A stretch of 64,000 nucleotides of DNA from Nothophoma quercina (taxonomy: Eukaryota; Ascomycota; Dothideomycetes; Pleosporales; Didymellaceae). This document shows, one piece after another, positions 1 through 8,868 of this stretch; within the stretch, counting starts at the first letter, position 1, and each line of letters begins with the position of its first letter. Made by a program: the position numbers and the translations under genes. Location of the stretch: assembly GCA_021642125.1 (NCBI GenBank), contig JAKIXB010000016.1, forward strand, positions 62,001 through 126,000, in the 5' to 3' direction. The notes under the pieces are model-generated. The model worked only from the letters and a program-made list of their open reading frames with translations. It was not told where the DNA came from and did no database searches.

Positions 1-544
1 ACGAGTACGTGGCTGGCAGCAGGCTGGTTTGACCATCAATGCACTCTCCAACTTCTTAATACGTCATGTTGTCTCGAGATGCAATCTTGAGATGCAACAG
101 GAATCTAGGCTATCGTGATGCTTTGCATTGCTCCCGTGTGTCACCCGCAATGTGGCAGGGGTCAACCGCGTGGCTGCCGAACGCCATGCCAAGGCTATGA
201 TTGTTCACATGCTACTGCGTCATCAATAGTCGGTGCTGCGCACTGCACCTCACAAGACTGCATCTGGTCGTGCTAGAAGTGCGAGTTGGACAAAGAGCTG
301 GATAAGTCAGGGACAGGAGGATGAGTTGAACACCTGCATCCGTCCGAGACTGTGAACGACAACCCAACACGTGAGCGTGTGCACCTTCCGCCCGTGAAAG
401 AGACAGCGTCCGAAATAGAGCTCCAGAGGACCGCACGTACTGGCACCCGTACCGATCAGGTGTTTGCATTGTGCTACACACTTGCAGAAAGTTTCCGGAT
501 CAGGCTGCAACCAGAACCGAGCGCACGACCACACCACCACCATC
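1..544. other. Intergenic, no gene recognised
   Basis: Short open frames exist on both strands but none has family motifs or splice logic. The right part is presumably promoter and 5' leader of the peroxin gene starting at 545. A CA-rich stretch with repeated ccacca lies just before that start codon. Confidence 0.5.
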
Positions 545-2118
545 ATGAGCAACGACAACTCCACAACGTTTGCTAACAGCAACACACCAATACCAGTAGT
601 CCAGATTCATCCTGCCGCGGATACCCCAGGATCACGGACACCAAATCCCGAACATGGCTTGCATCGCCTTTCTGCCAGCAAGCTCAAGGACAAGTTGGAA
701 TCACTCGGAGACAACATGAGCCGTGAATCGACAAGTAGAATGGGCGACAGGATGGTCAACATGTAAGTTCGGAATGGTACTTCATCGTTGCCAAAACTAA
801 CAGATGTAGGCTACTTGCGCAAATCTTGCCCAGCGAAGAACCATCTTCAGCGTCTCCCCCAGACGGCAACTACGAATCAAGCCCTCAGGTCAAGGACCGT
901 CGATCACGCACCTATGTCGAACGACCAAATTTCAGCATACCAACGATGTCCTCGAACTTCAGACGGTTCAACTCCCGTATTGGCGTCGCATTTGTCTTCC
1001 AAAACCGGGCTATCCGACTATTCACATGGCGACAGCCAACCGAAACGCTCTCCTTCCTCTTCATGTATACTTTTATATGCATCGACCCATACCTACTTCC
1101 AGTCCTTCCGCTTGCGGGCTGCCTCTTCTTCATCATGGTGCCAGCTTACCTGGTGCGCCACCCACCACCACCGACATCCTTCCCCACCGACCTTTACCCG
1201 CTTGGAGGCCCTCCACTGGCAGATGCACCTACCATCAAACCGGCGCCCGAGTTCAGTAAGGACTTCTTCCGCAACATGCGCGATCTGCAGAACTGCATGG
1301 AAGACTTCTCCAGCGGGCACGACGCCGTCCTGCAGTTCCTCACACCACTCACAAACTTCTCGAATGAGAACCTCTCCTCACTGCTCTACATCGTCCTCCT
1401 ACTGGTCTCCTGCGCGCTCTTCCTAGTATCGCATCTCCTACCATGGCGCTTCATCTTCCTCCTCCTCGGCTACGCCGCAACCGCCATGGGCCATCCTGCC
1501 GTTCAGGACATACTAGCAACCCCAGAGAACGAGCAGCTCATCGCCGACGCCGAGAACGAGGGGCGTTCACTCTTACTGGGCGCAAGCAAAAAAGACATTG
1601 AGCTACAAACATCGCAAGAAGCGCGCGAAGTCGAAATCTTCGAACTCCAGCACCGCCCCCTCCACGACAGCACCGGCGAATTCGAACCCGTCCTCTTCAG
1701 CCACTCCCCGTACTCCCCGTTGTCGCCAGCCCGCATCTCCGGCGACCGTCCCCGCGGCGCTGCCTTCTTCGAAGATGTCCTCCCGCCCCGCGGCTGGCGC
1801 TGGAGCGACAAGAAATGGACGCTCGACCTGCTGAGTCGCGAGTGGGTCGAGGACCGCTGCGTGACGGGTGTGGAGGTGGAAATCGAAGGGGAGAGATGGG
1901 TGACAGATTTGCATTATGAGTTTCTTGAGGAGGGGGAGGTAAAGAAAGGGCACGAGAGGAGGAAGGGAAAGAGTAAGGATATAGGAGAGCAAGAAAGAGA
2001 AGTTCTAAGAAGGGCATGGGAAAGCGGACGCCCGAGCCGGAAGGGCGAGTGGAGAAGGAGGCGGTGGGTGCGGATGGTAGAAAGGGTGGGAAGTGGTGGG
2101 GTAGGAACATTCTCGTGA
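545..2118 (+). CDS. Pex23/Pex24-type peroxin with dysferlin domain
   Basis: Two exons, 545-762 and 810-2118 (508 aa). The 47-nt intron has a GTAAGT donor at 763, a ctaac branch point and a tag acceptor at 807-809. The first exon supplies a Ser/Thr-rich tail beginning MSNDNSTTF. A conserved block around SNFRRFNSRIG and RAIRLFTWRQPTETLS is followed by a double hydrophobic hairpin, and a second membrane pair (LLYIVLLLVSCALFLVSHLL) lies mid-protein. The C-terminal half has the dysferlin-type pattern FEDVLPPRGWRWSDKKWTLD and a closing RRRRWVRMVERVG. This order is typical of the fungal integral peroxisomal/ER membrane peroxins (Pex23/24/28-32), which act at ER-peroxisome contacts and control peroxisome size and number. 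The exact paralogue cannot be assigned. A run of 13 C residues (2197-2209) follows the stop codon. Confidence 0.88.
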
Positions 2119-2196
2119 GACGACATGAATCAATATTGCTATTCTCCACCCGCACACAAATCCATCTTCGTATATCCCCACAACGCCTCGCATCAA

Positions 2197-2209
2197 CCCC
2201 CCCCCCCCC
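2197..2209. repeat. 13-bp poly-C homopolymer
   Basis: An uninterrupted run of C lies between the peroxin stop codon and the tRNA gene. It is a simple repeat and a likely site of length variation or assembly error. Confidence 0.9.
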
Positions 2210-2233
2210 TCCTCTCCTCATATTATCTCCCAA

Positions 2234-2239
2234 TATATA
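2234..2239 (+). promoter_or_regulatory. TATA-like element upstream of tRNA-Pro
   Basis: TATATA lies 39-44 bp before the first tRNA nucleotide. This is a little further upstream than usual, but such elements help position TFIIIB where the A box is weak. The A box of this gene is split, so the element may matter. The functional role is inferred. Confidence 0.4.
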
Positions 2240-2288
2240 CACGCCCCGCTCCCCTTCTTCCATCAAAATCACGTGACGGTCTTGTGGT

Positions 2289-2342
2289 GTAAGTCCACCT
2301 CACACCCCCAACCATCCAAAACACTCCCTAACAACCAACCAG
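2289..2342 (+). other. Spliceosomal-type intron a in tRNA D stem
   Basis: This 54-nt insertion lies between tRNA positions 11 and 12. It begins GTAAGT and ends AACCAG, with ccctaac 13 nt before the acceptor. The only G residues are the two in the donor and the last base. It splits the A box (TGGT before, CTAGTGG after). Its signals match the mRNA introns of neighbouring genes and do not resemble a tRNA endonuclease substrate. Confidence 0.85.
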
Positions 2343-2354
2343 CTAGTGGTATGA

Positions 2355-2416
2355 GTAAGTCAAATCCAACCAACCAACCCAGCTTCTTCCTCTGTTCACT
2401 TCCTAACAACCTCCAG
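2355..2416 (+). other. Spliceosomal-type intron b in tRNA D stem
   Basis: This 62-nt insertion lies between tRNA positions 24 and 25. It begins GTAAGT, has branch point cctaac, and ends ctccag. It shares GTAAGTC and the 10-mer cctaacaacc with intron a and is also very poor in G (5 of 62). The tRNA exon between introns a and b is only 12 nt. Confidence 0.85.
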
Positions 2417-2429
2417 TTCTCGCTTAGGG

Positions 2430-2443
2430 TACCTAAGTAAACG
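2430..2443 (+). other. Canonical tRNA anticodon-loop intron
   Basis: This 14-nt intron lies between positions 37 and 38 (the boundary can slide by one base). It contains CCTAAG (2432-2437), the exact complement of CTTAGG at 2423-2428, which is the classic anticodon-intron pairing of nuclear pre-tRNAs cut by the tRNA splicing endonuclease. Confidence 0.9.
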
Positions 2444-2458
2444 TGCGAGAGGCCCCGC

Positions 2459-2469
2459 GTTCGAGTCGC
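2459..2469 (+). promoter_or_regulatory. Pol III B box in tRNA T arm
   Basis: GTTCGAGTCGC fits the B-box consensus GTTCRANNC and is uninterrupted. The partner A box is divided by intron a, and the two introns plus the anticodon intron add about 130 bp between the A-box start and the B box. Confidence 0.8.
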
Positions 2470-2480
2470 GGCAAGACCCC

Positions 2481-2486
2481 TTTTTT
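2481..2486 (+). terminator. Pol III T6 terminator
   Basis: Six T residues on the coding strand begin two bases after the discriminator base, a normal pol III terminator. This argues that the locus is an independent pol III gene and not only part of the upstream mRNA's 3' UTR. Confidence 0.85.
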
Positions 2487-2931
2487 GCCCATGTAGTGGT
2501 TTTTGAGTGTGGGTCTTGCGTCGTAGGTAGGTGGTGGGGGAGGTTGAGCGCGGTTCTCGACTGGTTGTAGGAAGGGCTGTATGCTCTTGGTATTGTTTTG
2601 TTGGGTTGTGTGGAGCTGTGGTTGTGCGGGTTGATTGCTTGGTGAAAGCTTGTGCGAGCCTGCGGAGGGATGCACGATAATGTTGTTCAAATGCAGCAAG
2701 ATGTTCAGTACGGCTCGGTTGACATGTTGTAACAACACACTCATGATGTGTTGCGGACTGAATGTATGATGTGAGGCGCAATGATTTTCTAGGTGTTTTG
2801 GAGGTTTGTTCGTATTCGCAAAAAGAATATGTCCAGGATTAGGCAGTACGATCACCAGAACGGCTGCTGTCACAACCGCAAAACAGTTACTCATTCTGTG
2901 ACATGTTTCTTCGATTTTGTAGTCCAAGTAT
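2487..2931. other. Intergenic between tRNA and GTPase 3' end
   Basis: No gene is recognised. It probably holds the 3' UTR of the leftward GTPase gene. Open frames here on the minus strand run through the tRNA or extend the GTPase antisense and are not coding. Confidence 0.5.
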
Positions 2932-4449
2932 TTATGCCCTTCCCACCTTGAAGCTAAGAATATCATTCTTCCCCACAGCAACAACATCATCCTCTCCCAC
3001 CCTCCTCGCACCCTCAGTCTCTACGTACGCCAGCGGCGCATCGCCCATAACCTTCCTATACACATCTCCCACCGTACTCCCCTTCTTGACCAACACGCAA
3101 TCCCTGAACACCGCCGTACTCGACGCACTTCCACTCGTATAACTCTGAATATTCCTGACGGGGAAGACAGGCACAAGACCCAGAAGTTCTGCTGCGCGGG
3201 ACAGCACTTGCACGACGCCTGTGCTGCCGAAGCGGTAGAGGACCATGTCCTTGAGGTTCTCAATACGTTGTTTGAGTTTTTCGTCGAGTTCTTTGAGGCC
3301 GCCTCCGGTGGGGTCGCCCATTTCGATTAGGTCTTCTCGTGTGTCGACGAATTCGCTGCCTTCGACGTACTTTACGAAACCTTGCTTTGCGAGCTTGCGG
3401 AGGAAGACTTCTGAGATGGCGCTGCACAGGACTATACTTTTCGGGTCCGCTGTCTTTGCGATCTTGGCGATGTTCTTGTCGGCGTCCGGGTGATCGATTT
3501 TATTCAGCGCGATGACGGTTGGGAACTTCTCGTCCGTGAACGCATTGACAACGCGCTCGATCGTCTCGTTATCCCAGTGTTCGAGTGGCACCTTCGTTGT
3601 GCCTGATAATAAACCGAGCTTATCTAGACATCGCGCAACAACTGCGCTTGTCGAGCCGTAACCTGAGAACTGGTTCTGCAATGTTTCCACTGGTGTAGCT
3701 TTGACTGCGATATGCCGGCGCTTGATACTGCCCCATTTCTCCATGAGATTGCCCTGAATCCAGCGCACGATTTCGCTGCGCAACCACACGATATCCTGAC
3801 TGGGATCATACCCTCTCGTCGCCTTCCCCTCCGCATCTGTAGTTCCAGAGACATCGACAACGTGAACAAGGGCGTCGGCGTGGCGCAGGTCGTCAAGGAA
3901 GCGATTTCCTAGACCCTTGCCCATGTGTGCACCGGGCACGAGACCGGCAACATCGAGGAGTTCGATTGGAACGGAGCGGCGACCTTCGACGCAGGCGCCG
4001 TAGTTGGGTTTGCATTTGTCGGCGAGACCGAGGCGTGCGCAGGGGCATTCTATTTGAAGGTAGCCGATGGCTCGTTGTGGGTCGATCGTTGTGAAGCTGT
4101 AAGGACGTCAGACCGAGGCTTCTTGAGGGCCAAAGCATTGCAGAAGCTGTATGTAGTAATGCGCAAGGCGGTGTTTGGTCGGGTTTGCGGAGGGTATGCG
4201 CCAGAAGGATTGGATCAGGGTGTAGCAGAGGAGCACTTACGGAAAATTCCCTGCGCTTCGATCAGCCTACGAGCTCTCATACTGAATCTTCGTTGTACGG
4301 ACCGACTTTTGAGGTTGCGTCTGTCAAGCTGCGGACGAGACTTAGATATGCACTCCATGGCGGGGGAGGGGCAATGCGCACCTGTTCAATGTGGTCGACT
4401 TCCCAGACGAGGGCTTGCCTACCAGACCAATCAACGGATCACGCGGCAT
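2932..4449 (-). CDS. YchF/OLA1-related GTPase, YGR210C type
   Basis: Four exons: 4449-4382, 4328-4303, 4250-4241 and 4096-2932 (422 aa). It starts MPRDPLIG, with P-loop GKPSSGKST at residues 11-19. Exon 2 encodes LTDATSKV, the 10-nt exon 3 completes GNFP, and exon 4 opens FTTIDPQRAIGYLQIECP (switch I/G2). G3 is the LLDVAGLVPGAHMGKGLG block, and ALNKIDHPDADKN is G4. The C-terminus has the TGS-like region ending NDILSFKVGRA. This matches the second eukaryotic YchF-like family (yeast YGR210C), predicted cytosolic P-loop GTPases of the OBG clade with a ribosome-linked role. The introns are 53, 52 and 144 nt. The frame closes only if the 10-nt exon is included, and that also restores the conserved KVGNFPFTTIDP string. 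Confidence 0.88.
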
Positions 4450-4846
4450 GACTGGTTGTATACGAGAAAAGAGCGTGAAGCAGTGATGTTGTGGAGTCAC
4501 ACAGGAAGGGCGCAGAAAGATGGCGTCGTCAGATCACCAAAATCTAATCGATAAGCGGTTACACTTTCCATACCGCGACGGCCCACTGCTTCAAACCATC
4601 ACACGTCATCAAATTATGGTAGAGAGAAATTTCGACTTTCTTTTTGATTTCTGCTTTATATACAACGACCAAAATGACCGAGTCTAGTCAATGACACCAG
4701 GTCAACTGTCGTTACGAGCCGACAACACCAAGGAAAATCTAACATCAAGAAAACGTTGCCCGCACTGGGTCTTTGCATTACATCCAGCCTGTAATCCTCA
4801 TACAGCGCTAGAATATGGGAGAAACTGCTTGCTCAATCGACTAATC
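4450..4846. other. GTPase promoter and GH72 3' region
   Basis: This 397-bp spacer lies between two leftward genes. It should hold the GTPase promoter and the GH72 gene's 3' UTR. No motif stands out. Confidence 0.5.
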
Positions 4847-6327
4847 TTACAAGATGAGGAGACCGCCGAAGAGGGAGGAGACAAGGACGACAGCGCCCAT
4901 GGCCAGAGGAGCGAGGGAGAACTCGCCGGGGCGGAGGGCAGAGGCAGCACCCTTGCTGGCACTGGCGCTACCGGTGGTACCGCCAGCAGCACCGGAAGTG
5001 ACAGCACCATCAGTGGCACTGGCCAAGTCGGTCTCCTGCGAGCCGGAAGACTGGGAACCATCGCCCTTGAGACCAGGACCAGTACCAGCACCGTTCTTGA
5101 GGTAGTCAGAAGCACCGCTGGGGAAAGCAGGAAGCTGATCGGCGCTGATAGTGACGTTCCAGGTCTTGGACTCCGAAGGGCAAGTGGAGGCAGAGCCGCT
5201 GGCCTTGTAGCCACCATCGCCGGAGGGGTCGGTGGCGTTGGCGTAAGCGTTCTTGAGGGTGGTGAAGTCGGTAAGCTCCTTGACGCTGTCATCGCTGATC
5301 TCGACGAGACCGTACTTGGAGTCCTCCTGAGAGTACTCGTAGACAAGACCGCCGGAGTAGACAGAGGACATGTCGGTGCTGTAGATGGACTTGACCTCGT
5401 TGAACTCACGCTTGTTGGTGTTGCAACCAAATTCGGAGAGGAAGATGGGGATAGAGTAGTTGCTGAGCTTCTGGACCTTCTGGTCCCAACCAGCACCGGT
5501 GAAGGTGTTGGGGTCGCACCACGAGTAGTCGTTGAAGGCGTAGAAGTCGGAGCGGACGGAGTCCTCACCGCAGTTCATGTAGGCGGCCATTTCGTAGCGG
5601 TTGGACTCAACGTCAGCAGCGCTATAGCCGACGGGGACCTTGCGGAGCTTGCGAGCGTTCATGTAGGACTTGATGTCACGGGTGACGGCCTTAACGAAAG
5701 GAGCGCAGTTAGTGGTGGAGTCATCGTTGATGACCTCGTTTCCGGAGAAGAAGAGCAGGGTGTTGGAGTACGCAGCAAACTTCTCAACGGTGGCGAAGAC
5801 GCTCTGGAGGTAGACCTTGTTGTAGGAGACCTGGGGAGAAGCACGGTTGATCGAGTACTTGGGGGTGTTGACGTCGAGAGCGAGGTAGATACCAGCATCG
5901 GCGAGGGCGTTCATGCAGGTGTCGTGCTCGGCAGTGTTGTCGACGGTGTAGACACGGACAGTGTTGATACCAAGCTCCTTGAACTTGGCGATGTCGCGCT
6001 TGCAGCCATCGGCGTCGGCAATGGGGTCCTTCGCGTCGGAGGCGCCACCTGGATACTGTCAACAAAGCGTCAAGCAAGGGTTATTGTCCATTCTTACCAG
6101 GCTGGTAGTCGACACCACGGATGTAGAAACGCTCGCTGCCCTTCCAGAAAGCTGTGAGAACGTTAGTCTCCTATCTTGGCATCATTCCATCAAGTTTCAG
6201 GATACGCACCATTGCCCTTGACGGTGATGGATGTGACATCGGCACGCTTCTGGACGGGAGTGGCAGGAGTGGCAGAGACAGATGTGGCGAGGGCGCCAGC
6301 GATGGCAGCAATGGCGACGGTCTTCAT
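4847..6327 (-). CDS. gel: GPI-anchored beta-1,3-glucanosyltransferase, GH72 (Gel/Gas)
   Basis: Three exons: 6327-6210, 6151-6098 and 6048-4847 (457 aa). A secretion signal starts MKTVAIAAIAGALATSVSA. The exon 1-2 junction gives GNAFWKGSERFYIRGVDYQPGG, the GH72 N-terminal hallmark. The acid/base Glu lies in FFSGNEVIND (E162) and the nucleophile Glu in IFLSEFGCN (E263). A Ser/Gly/Ala-rich linker is followed by a hydrophobic tail (LAPLAMGAVVLVSSLFGGLLIL), which fits GPI attachment. There is no Cys-rich CBM43 module, so it is the short Gel1/Gas type. The enzyme cuts and re-ligates cell-wall beta-1,3-glucan chains at the plasma membrane. The introns are 58 and 49 nt. The antisense strand carries a long open frame of 488 codons, a composition artefact. 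Confidence 0.93.
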
Positions 6328-7615
6328 GGTGATGGTGTTTGTGTGAGTGACGGAATAAGTTCGTTGGTTGAAGTCGTGAGAGAAGAGCCTTTCGTTATTA
6401 AAGACGAAGCAGCCGAGAAGCGACAGACGGTGAAAGGCAGTAGCAAACGAGAGTATACGCCTGGGCGAAAGGTGCAATTAGAAGGGTGTAAAGAAGAAGT
6501 CGCGCACGAAAAAACAGTGACGGCGAGGAAGTCGATGGGTCACACAAAACAAGTTGGGGGAGCGGGTTATTAGAGAAACCCGCTCCCAGCCATAGCAGCC
6601 CCGGCTATGGCATGGCGGTTGCTATCTGCGGAATGCGCGACGCACGCTTGATTGGCTGGTGCGCCCCACAGCGACAGGGATGGCGCCTGCCAAATCTCAG
6701 AAGCCTCCGCCGAGCCAGCCCACGCCGCCCCTGAAGCTCAACCAAGGAGCCGCCCAGCCAGCAACAAGCCAGAGACAAGATGTGGCCGAGAATAACGGGT
6801 CGCGCGGCGATCGTGCTTCTTTAGTCTGCTTCAGAGGTTGCTGAAACGCGCGTCGCCGTCATTCCTGTGCCTATGAACGAAGATCTGTATCAAAATGCTG
6901 TTCTTGTTCCCTGTTGCGCTGCCAGCTGTGGAGAGCCGGGTGGGCCACCACAAAATTAAGTCATGACAGCATCGTCAACCTGATGCGCTGGGGTTGAGTT
7001 GTACTGGTATCAAAGCAGCTCTTCGAACTGAAATACTGGTGGCTGGCTAGCAGCCAGTTGAGCGGTCTAGTGGACATGAGTGGCGCAGAACACTCGCCAA
7101 ATGCAGCCTCTGTTAGTCAAACGGGACACTGGTGTATTGGATGTGTCGACTTTACGAGGCTGACTGATGGCACCGTAGGGGATGGTGTTCCTTGCGATCA
7201 TCATCTACACGACTGTGTCGTGTCTTGTGTCTCGTGTCAACACAGCACAGCCTCTATCGTGATCAGCCATTTTATGGGTCTCCCATGGAACAGGTGGATC
7301 GTATGAATTCGTGCTACTTGTTGACTTTCATTATACACATACGACTGCTAATTGCAGCCCTCGATTACGATTAACGACGAGTTATACCAAACGTCTACCT
7401 TCATTATGCCTCTCCAAGATATCCAAAATCAACCATGGTGCAGTGCCCAATCTGCATGCTGGGCCGCACGGTACTGTCATGCCAGCGAGCACCGCAGACA
7501 TGGATGTGTTCAACTCAACACGTCGCTCCAGGTTCTTCCTGTATGCAAGCATCCGAGAGCGACTTGGGCCGGGCCGAGTCAGCCCATAGATCGGCTCGAA
7601 TGTAGTGTTTCCGCT
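6328..7615. other. Intergenic with tandem hairpins, no gene
   Basis: 1.3 kb between the GH72 start and the syntaxin stop. Nothing protein-like was recognised on either strand. The notable content is the pair of inverted repeats at 6558-6611. Confidence 0.5.
6558..6611. repeat. Two adjacent perfect inverted repeats
   Basis: First hairpin: an 11-bp perfect stem, 6558-6568 with 6577-6587, and an 8-nt loop. Second hairpin, one base later: an 8-bp perfect stem, 6589-6596 with 6604-6611, and a 7-nt loop. Both stems are GC-rich. They lie about 230 bp upstream of the GH72 start codon. They may be a regulatory element or a relic of a small transposon end; no target-site duplication was identified. 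Confidence 0.75.
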
Positions 7616-8868
7616 CTACGATTTGCTGTTGTTGTTTCGGAGACCGAAGTAGAGACCAAGGGCCAGCGCAATGATGGCGATGATGAGGACAACGACGAAC
7701 AGAGTCCACCACTTGAGCTTCCTCGCGCGCCTGGCCGACTTGATACCCTGATCCAGCTGTGTGTTTGCGTGCTTAGCATCTTCGTTGACCTGAACGGTCT
7801 GGTTCTCGACCTGGACGGTCTGCTCTTCCTGGTAGACAACCTGCTCATTAAGCTGCTGGAACAATGTTGCCAGCTCAACCATGGTTTTCTCGATACGCTG
7901 GATGTCATTGTGACGAGCGCGAACTGCACCCAAGACACTGGACGCCTGGCCACTGCGATTGCTCTTGAGCTATGGAGATTGTTAGCTTATGTTCGAGGCA
8001 GCGATAAAGTAGAACACTTACAGCTTGTGTGAAGATACCCTCGTCACCCCAGTCAGCATTTGCTGCCTCCTGGACCTCTGCCTCAGTCGCCTCAGGGTTG
8101 ATGACCCTGTACTGACGGGCAATAGCCTCACGGTACCTCTTAGAGTAGTCGGCCTCTTCCCTCTGGAAGTCCTCAAGCTGGCTCTTGAACGTCCTCTTCA
8201 GCGACTCGACCTGGGTCCTCTTGAACGAGTTGCTTGGGTCGCGCGCTGCGTCACGCTCAAGGAACTTGATCTCGTCCTTGATCTGGGTGTTCCTGATCTG
8301 TGTCTGCGAAACGATGCTCTCGAGCTCGGCGGAAGAGCGGTTGTCGGGCGACGACAGCATGCGCTGGTGGATACTTGAGATCGCGCCAATATCCTGAGTA
8401 AGCTGACCGATTCTAGTCTTGGTTCCATCGATGCGCTGAAGGAAGTCTTGCTGGTTCAATGGCCTTGTACCGGGCTGCTCTAGCCCGTATGGCTGCTGTC
8501 CTGGCTGTGCTGCGCTTCCATGAGGCTGCTGAGCGGTATTGCCATATGCCTGCTGGGCCGCATTTCCCTGGGGCAAAGGGGCGTCTGTGTGGGGAACATG
8601 CTGTGTTGGCGCAGGCGCTGAGTATTGCGAGGGCTGCGAGTAGTTGGAGTCGGCTTGTGTCAATTGTGTCGGGCGGGTGGGCTGCTCATCGTACTGTGTG
8701 ATTGCGTTAGTTGCTGTCGTCTGGGCGCACAATTGCTGTGCTTACACCTCCACCATATGGGTTTGACCCGTAGCCGGTGTTGCCATATGGGTTGCTGGTG
8801 CCACCATAGCCTGCCTCGGCCTGGCCGTATGGATTGCCACCGTACTGCTGGTAGTTGTTGCCGGACAT
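7616..8868 (-). CDS. sso1: Plasma-membrane syntaxin t-SNARE, Sso1/2 type
   Basis: Three exons: 8868-8746, 8693-8022 and 7969-7616 (382 aa), with two 52-nt introns. The N-terminal ~130 residues are rich in Tyr/Gly/Gln with repeated NPYG units. A syntaxin Habc-like helical region follows (residues ~130-260, including IKDEIKFLERDAARDP and KRTFKSQLEDFQREEADY). The SNARE helix follows (RHNDIQRIEKTMVELATLFQ) and the protein ends with a single tail-anchor segment (WWTLFVVVLIIAIIALALGLYFGL) and a few polar residues. The predicted role is a Qa-SNARE pairing with Sec9 and Snc1 for exocytic vesicle fusion. The extended NPYG-rich N-terminus is longer than in yeast Sso1. Confidence 0.92.

Larger units (their letters stand above)
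2278..2479 (+). tRNA. tRNA-Pro(AGG) with three introns, two mRNA-type
   Basis: Mature parts are 2278-2288, 2343-2354, 2417-2429 and 2444-2479. They fold into a complete cloverleaf. The acceptor stem GGTCTTG (2278-2284) pairs 7/7 with CAAGACC (2472-2478), followed by discriminator C. The D arm reads GGTCTAGTGGTATGAT after joining. The anticodon stem CTCGC/GCGAG holds loop TTAGGGT with anticodon AGG at 2426-2428. The variable loop has 5 nt, and the T stem CCGCG/CGCGG has loop TTCGAGT. The joined D and anticodon arms agree with yeast tRNA-Pro as I recall it. A 14-nt intron sits at the canonical 37/38 position. Two further insertions interrupt the D arm after positions 11 and 24. AGG, read as IGG, decodes CCU/CCC. 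A T6 terminator follows directly. The tRNA identity is very secure; the removal mechanism of the two D-arm introns is inferred. Confidence 0.93.

Noticed and set aside
1697..2272. 191-codon minus-strand frame over the peroxin 3' half
   Set aside because: Antisense to the dysferlin-domain coding sequence and rich in Pro/Arg/Ser; no family features.
2433..3011. 192-codon minus-strand frame across the tRNA and spacer
   Set aside because: It runs antisense through the tRNA and overlaps the GTPase 3' end in another frame; no domain is visible.
4691..6157. 488-codon open frame antisense to the GH72 gene
   Set aside because: It is Gly/Val/Glu-biased, has no family motif, lies entirely opposite a well-supported enzyme and arises from that gene's codon bias.
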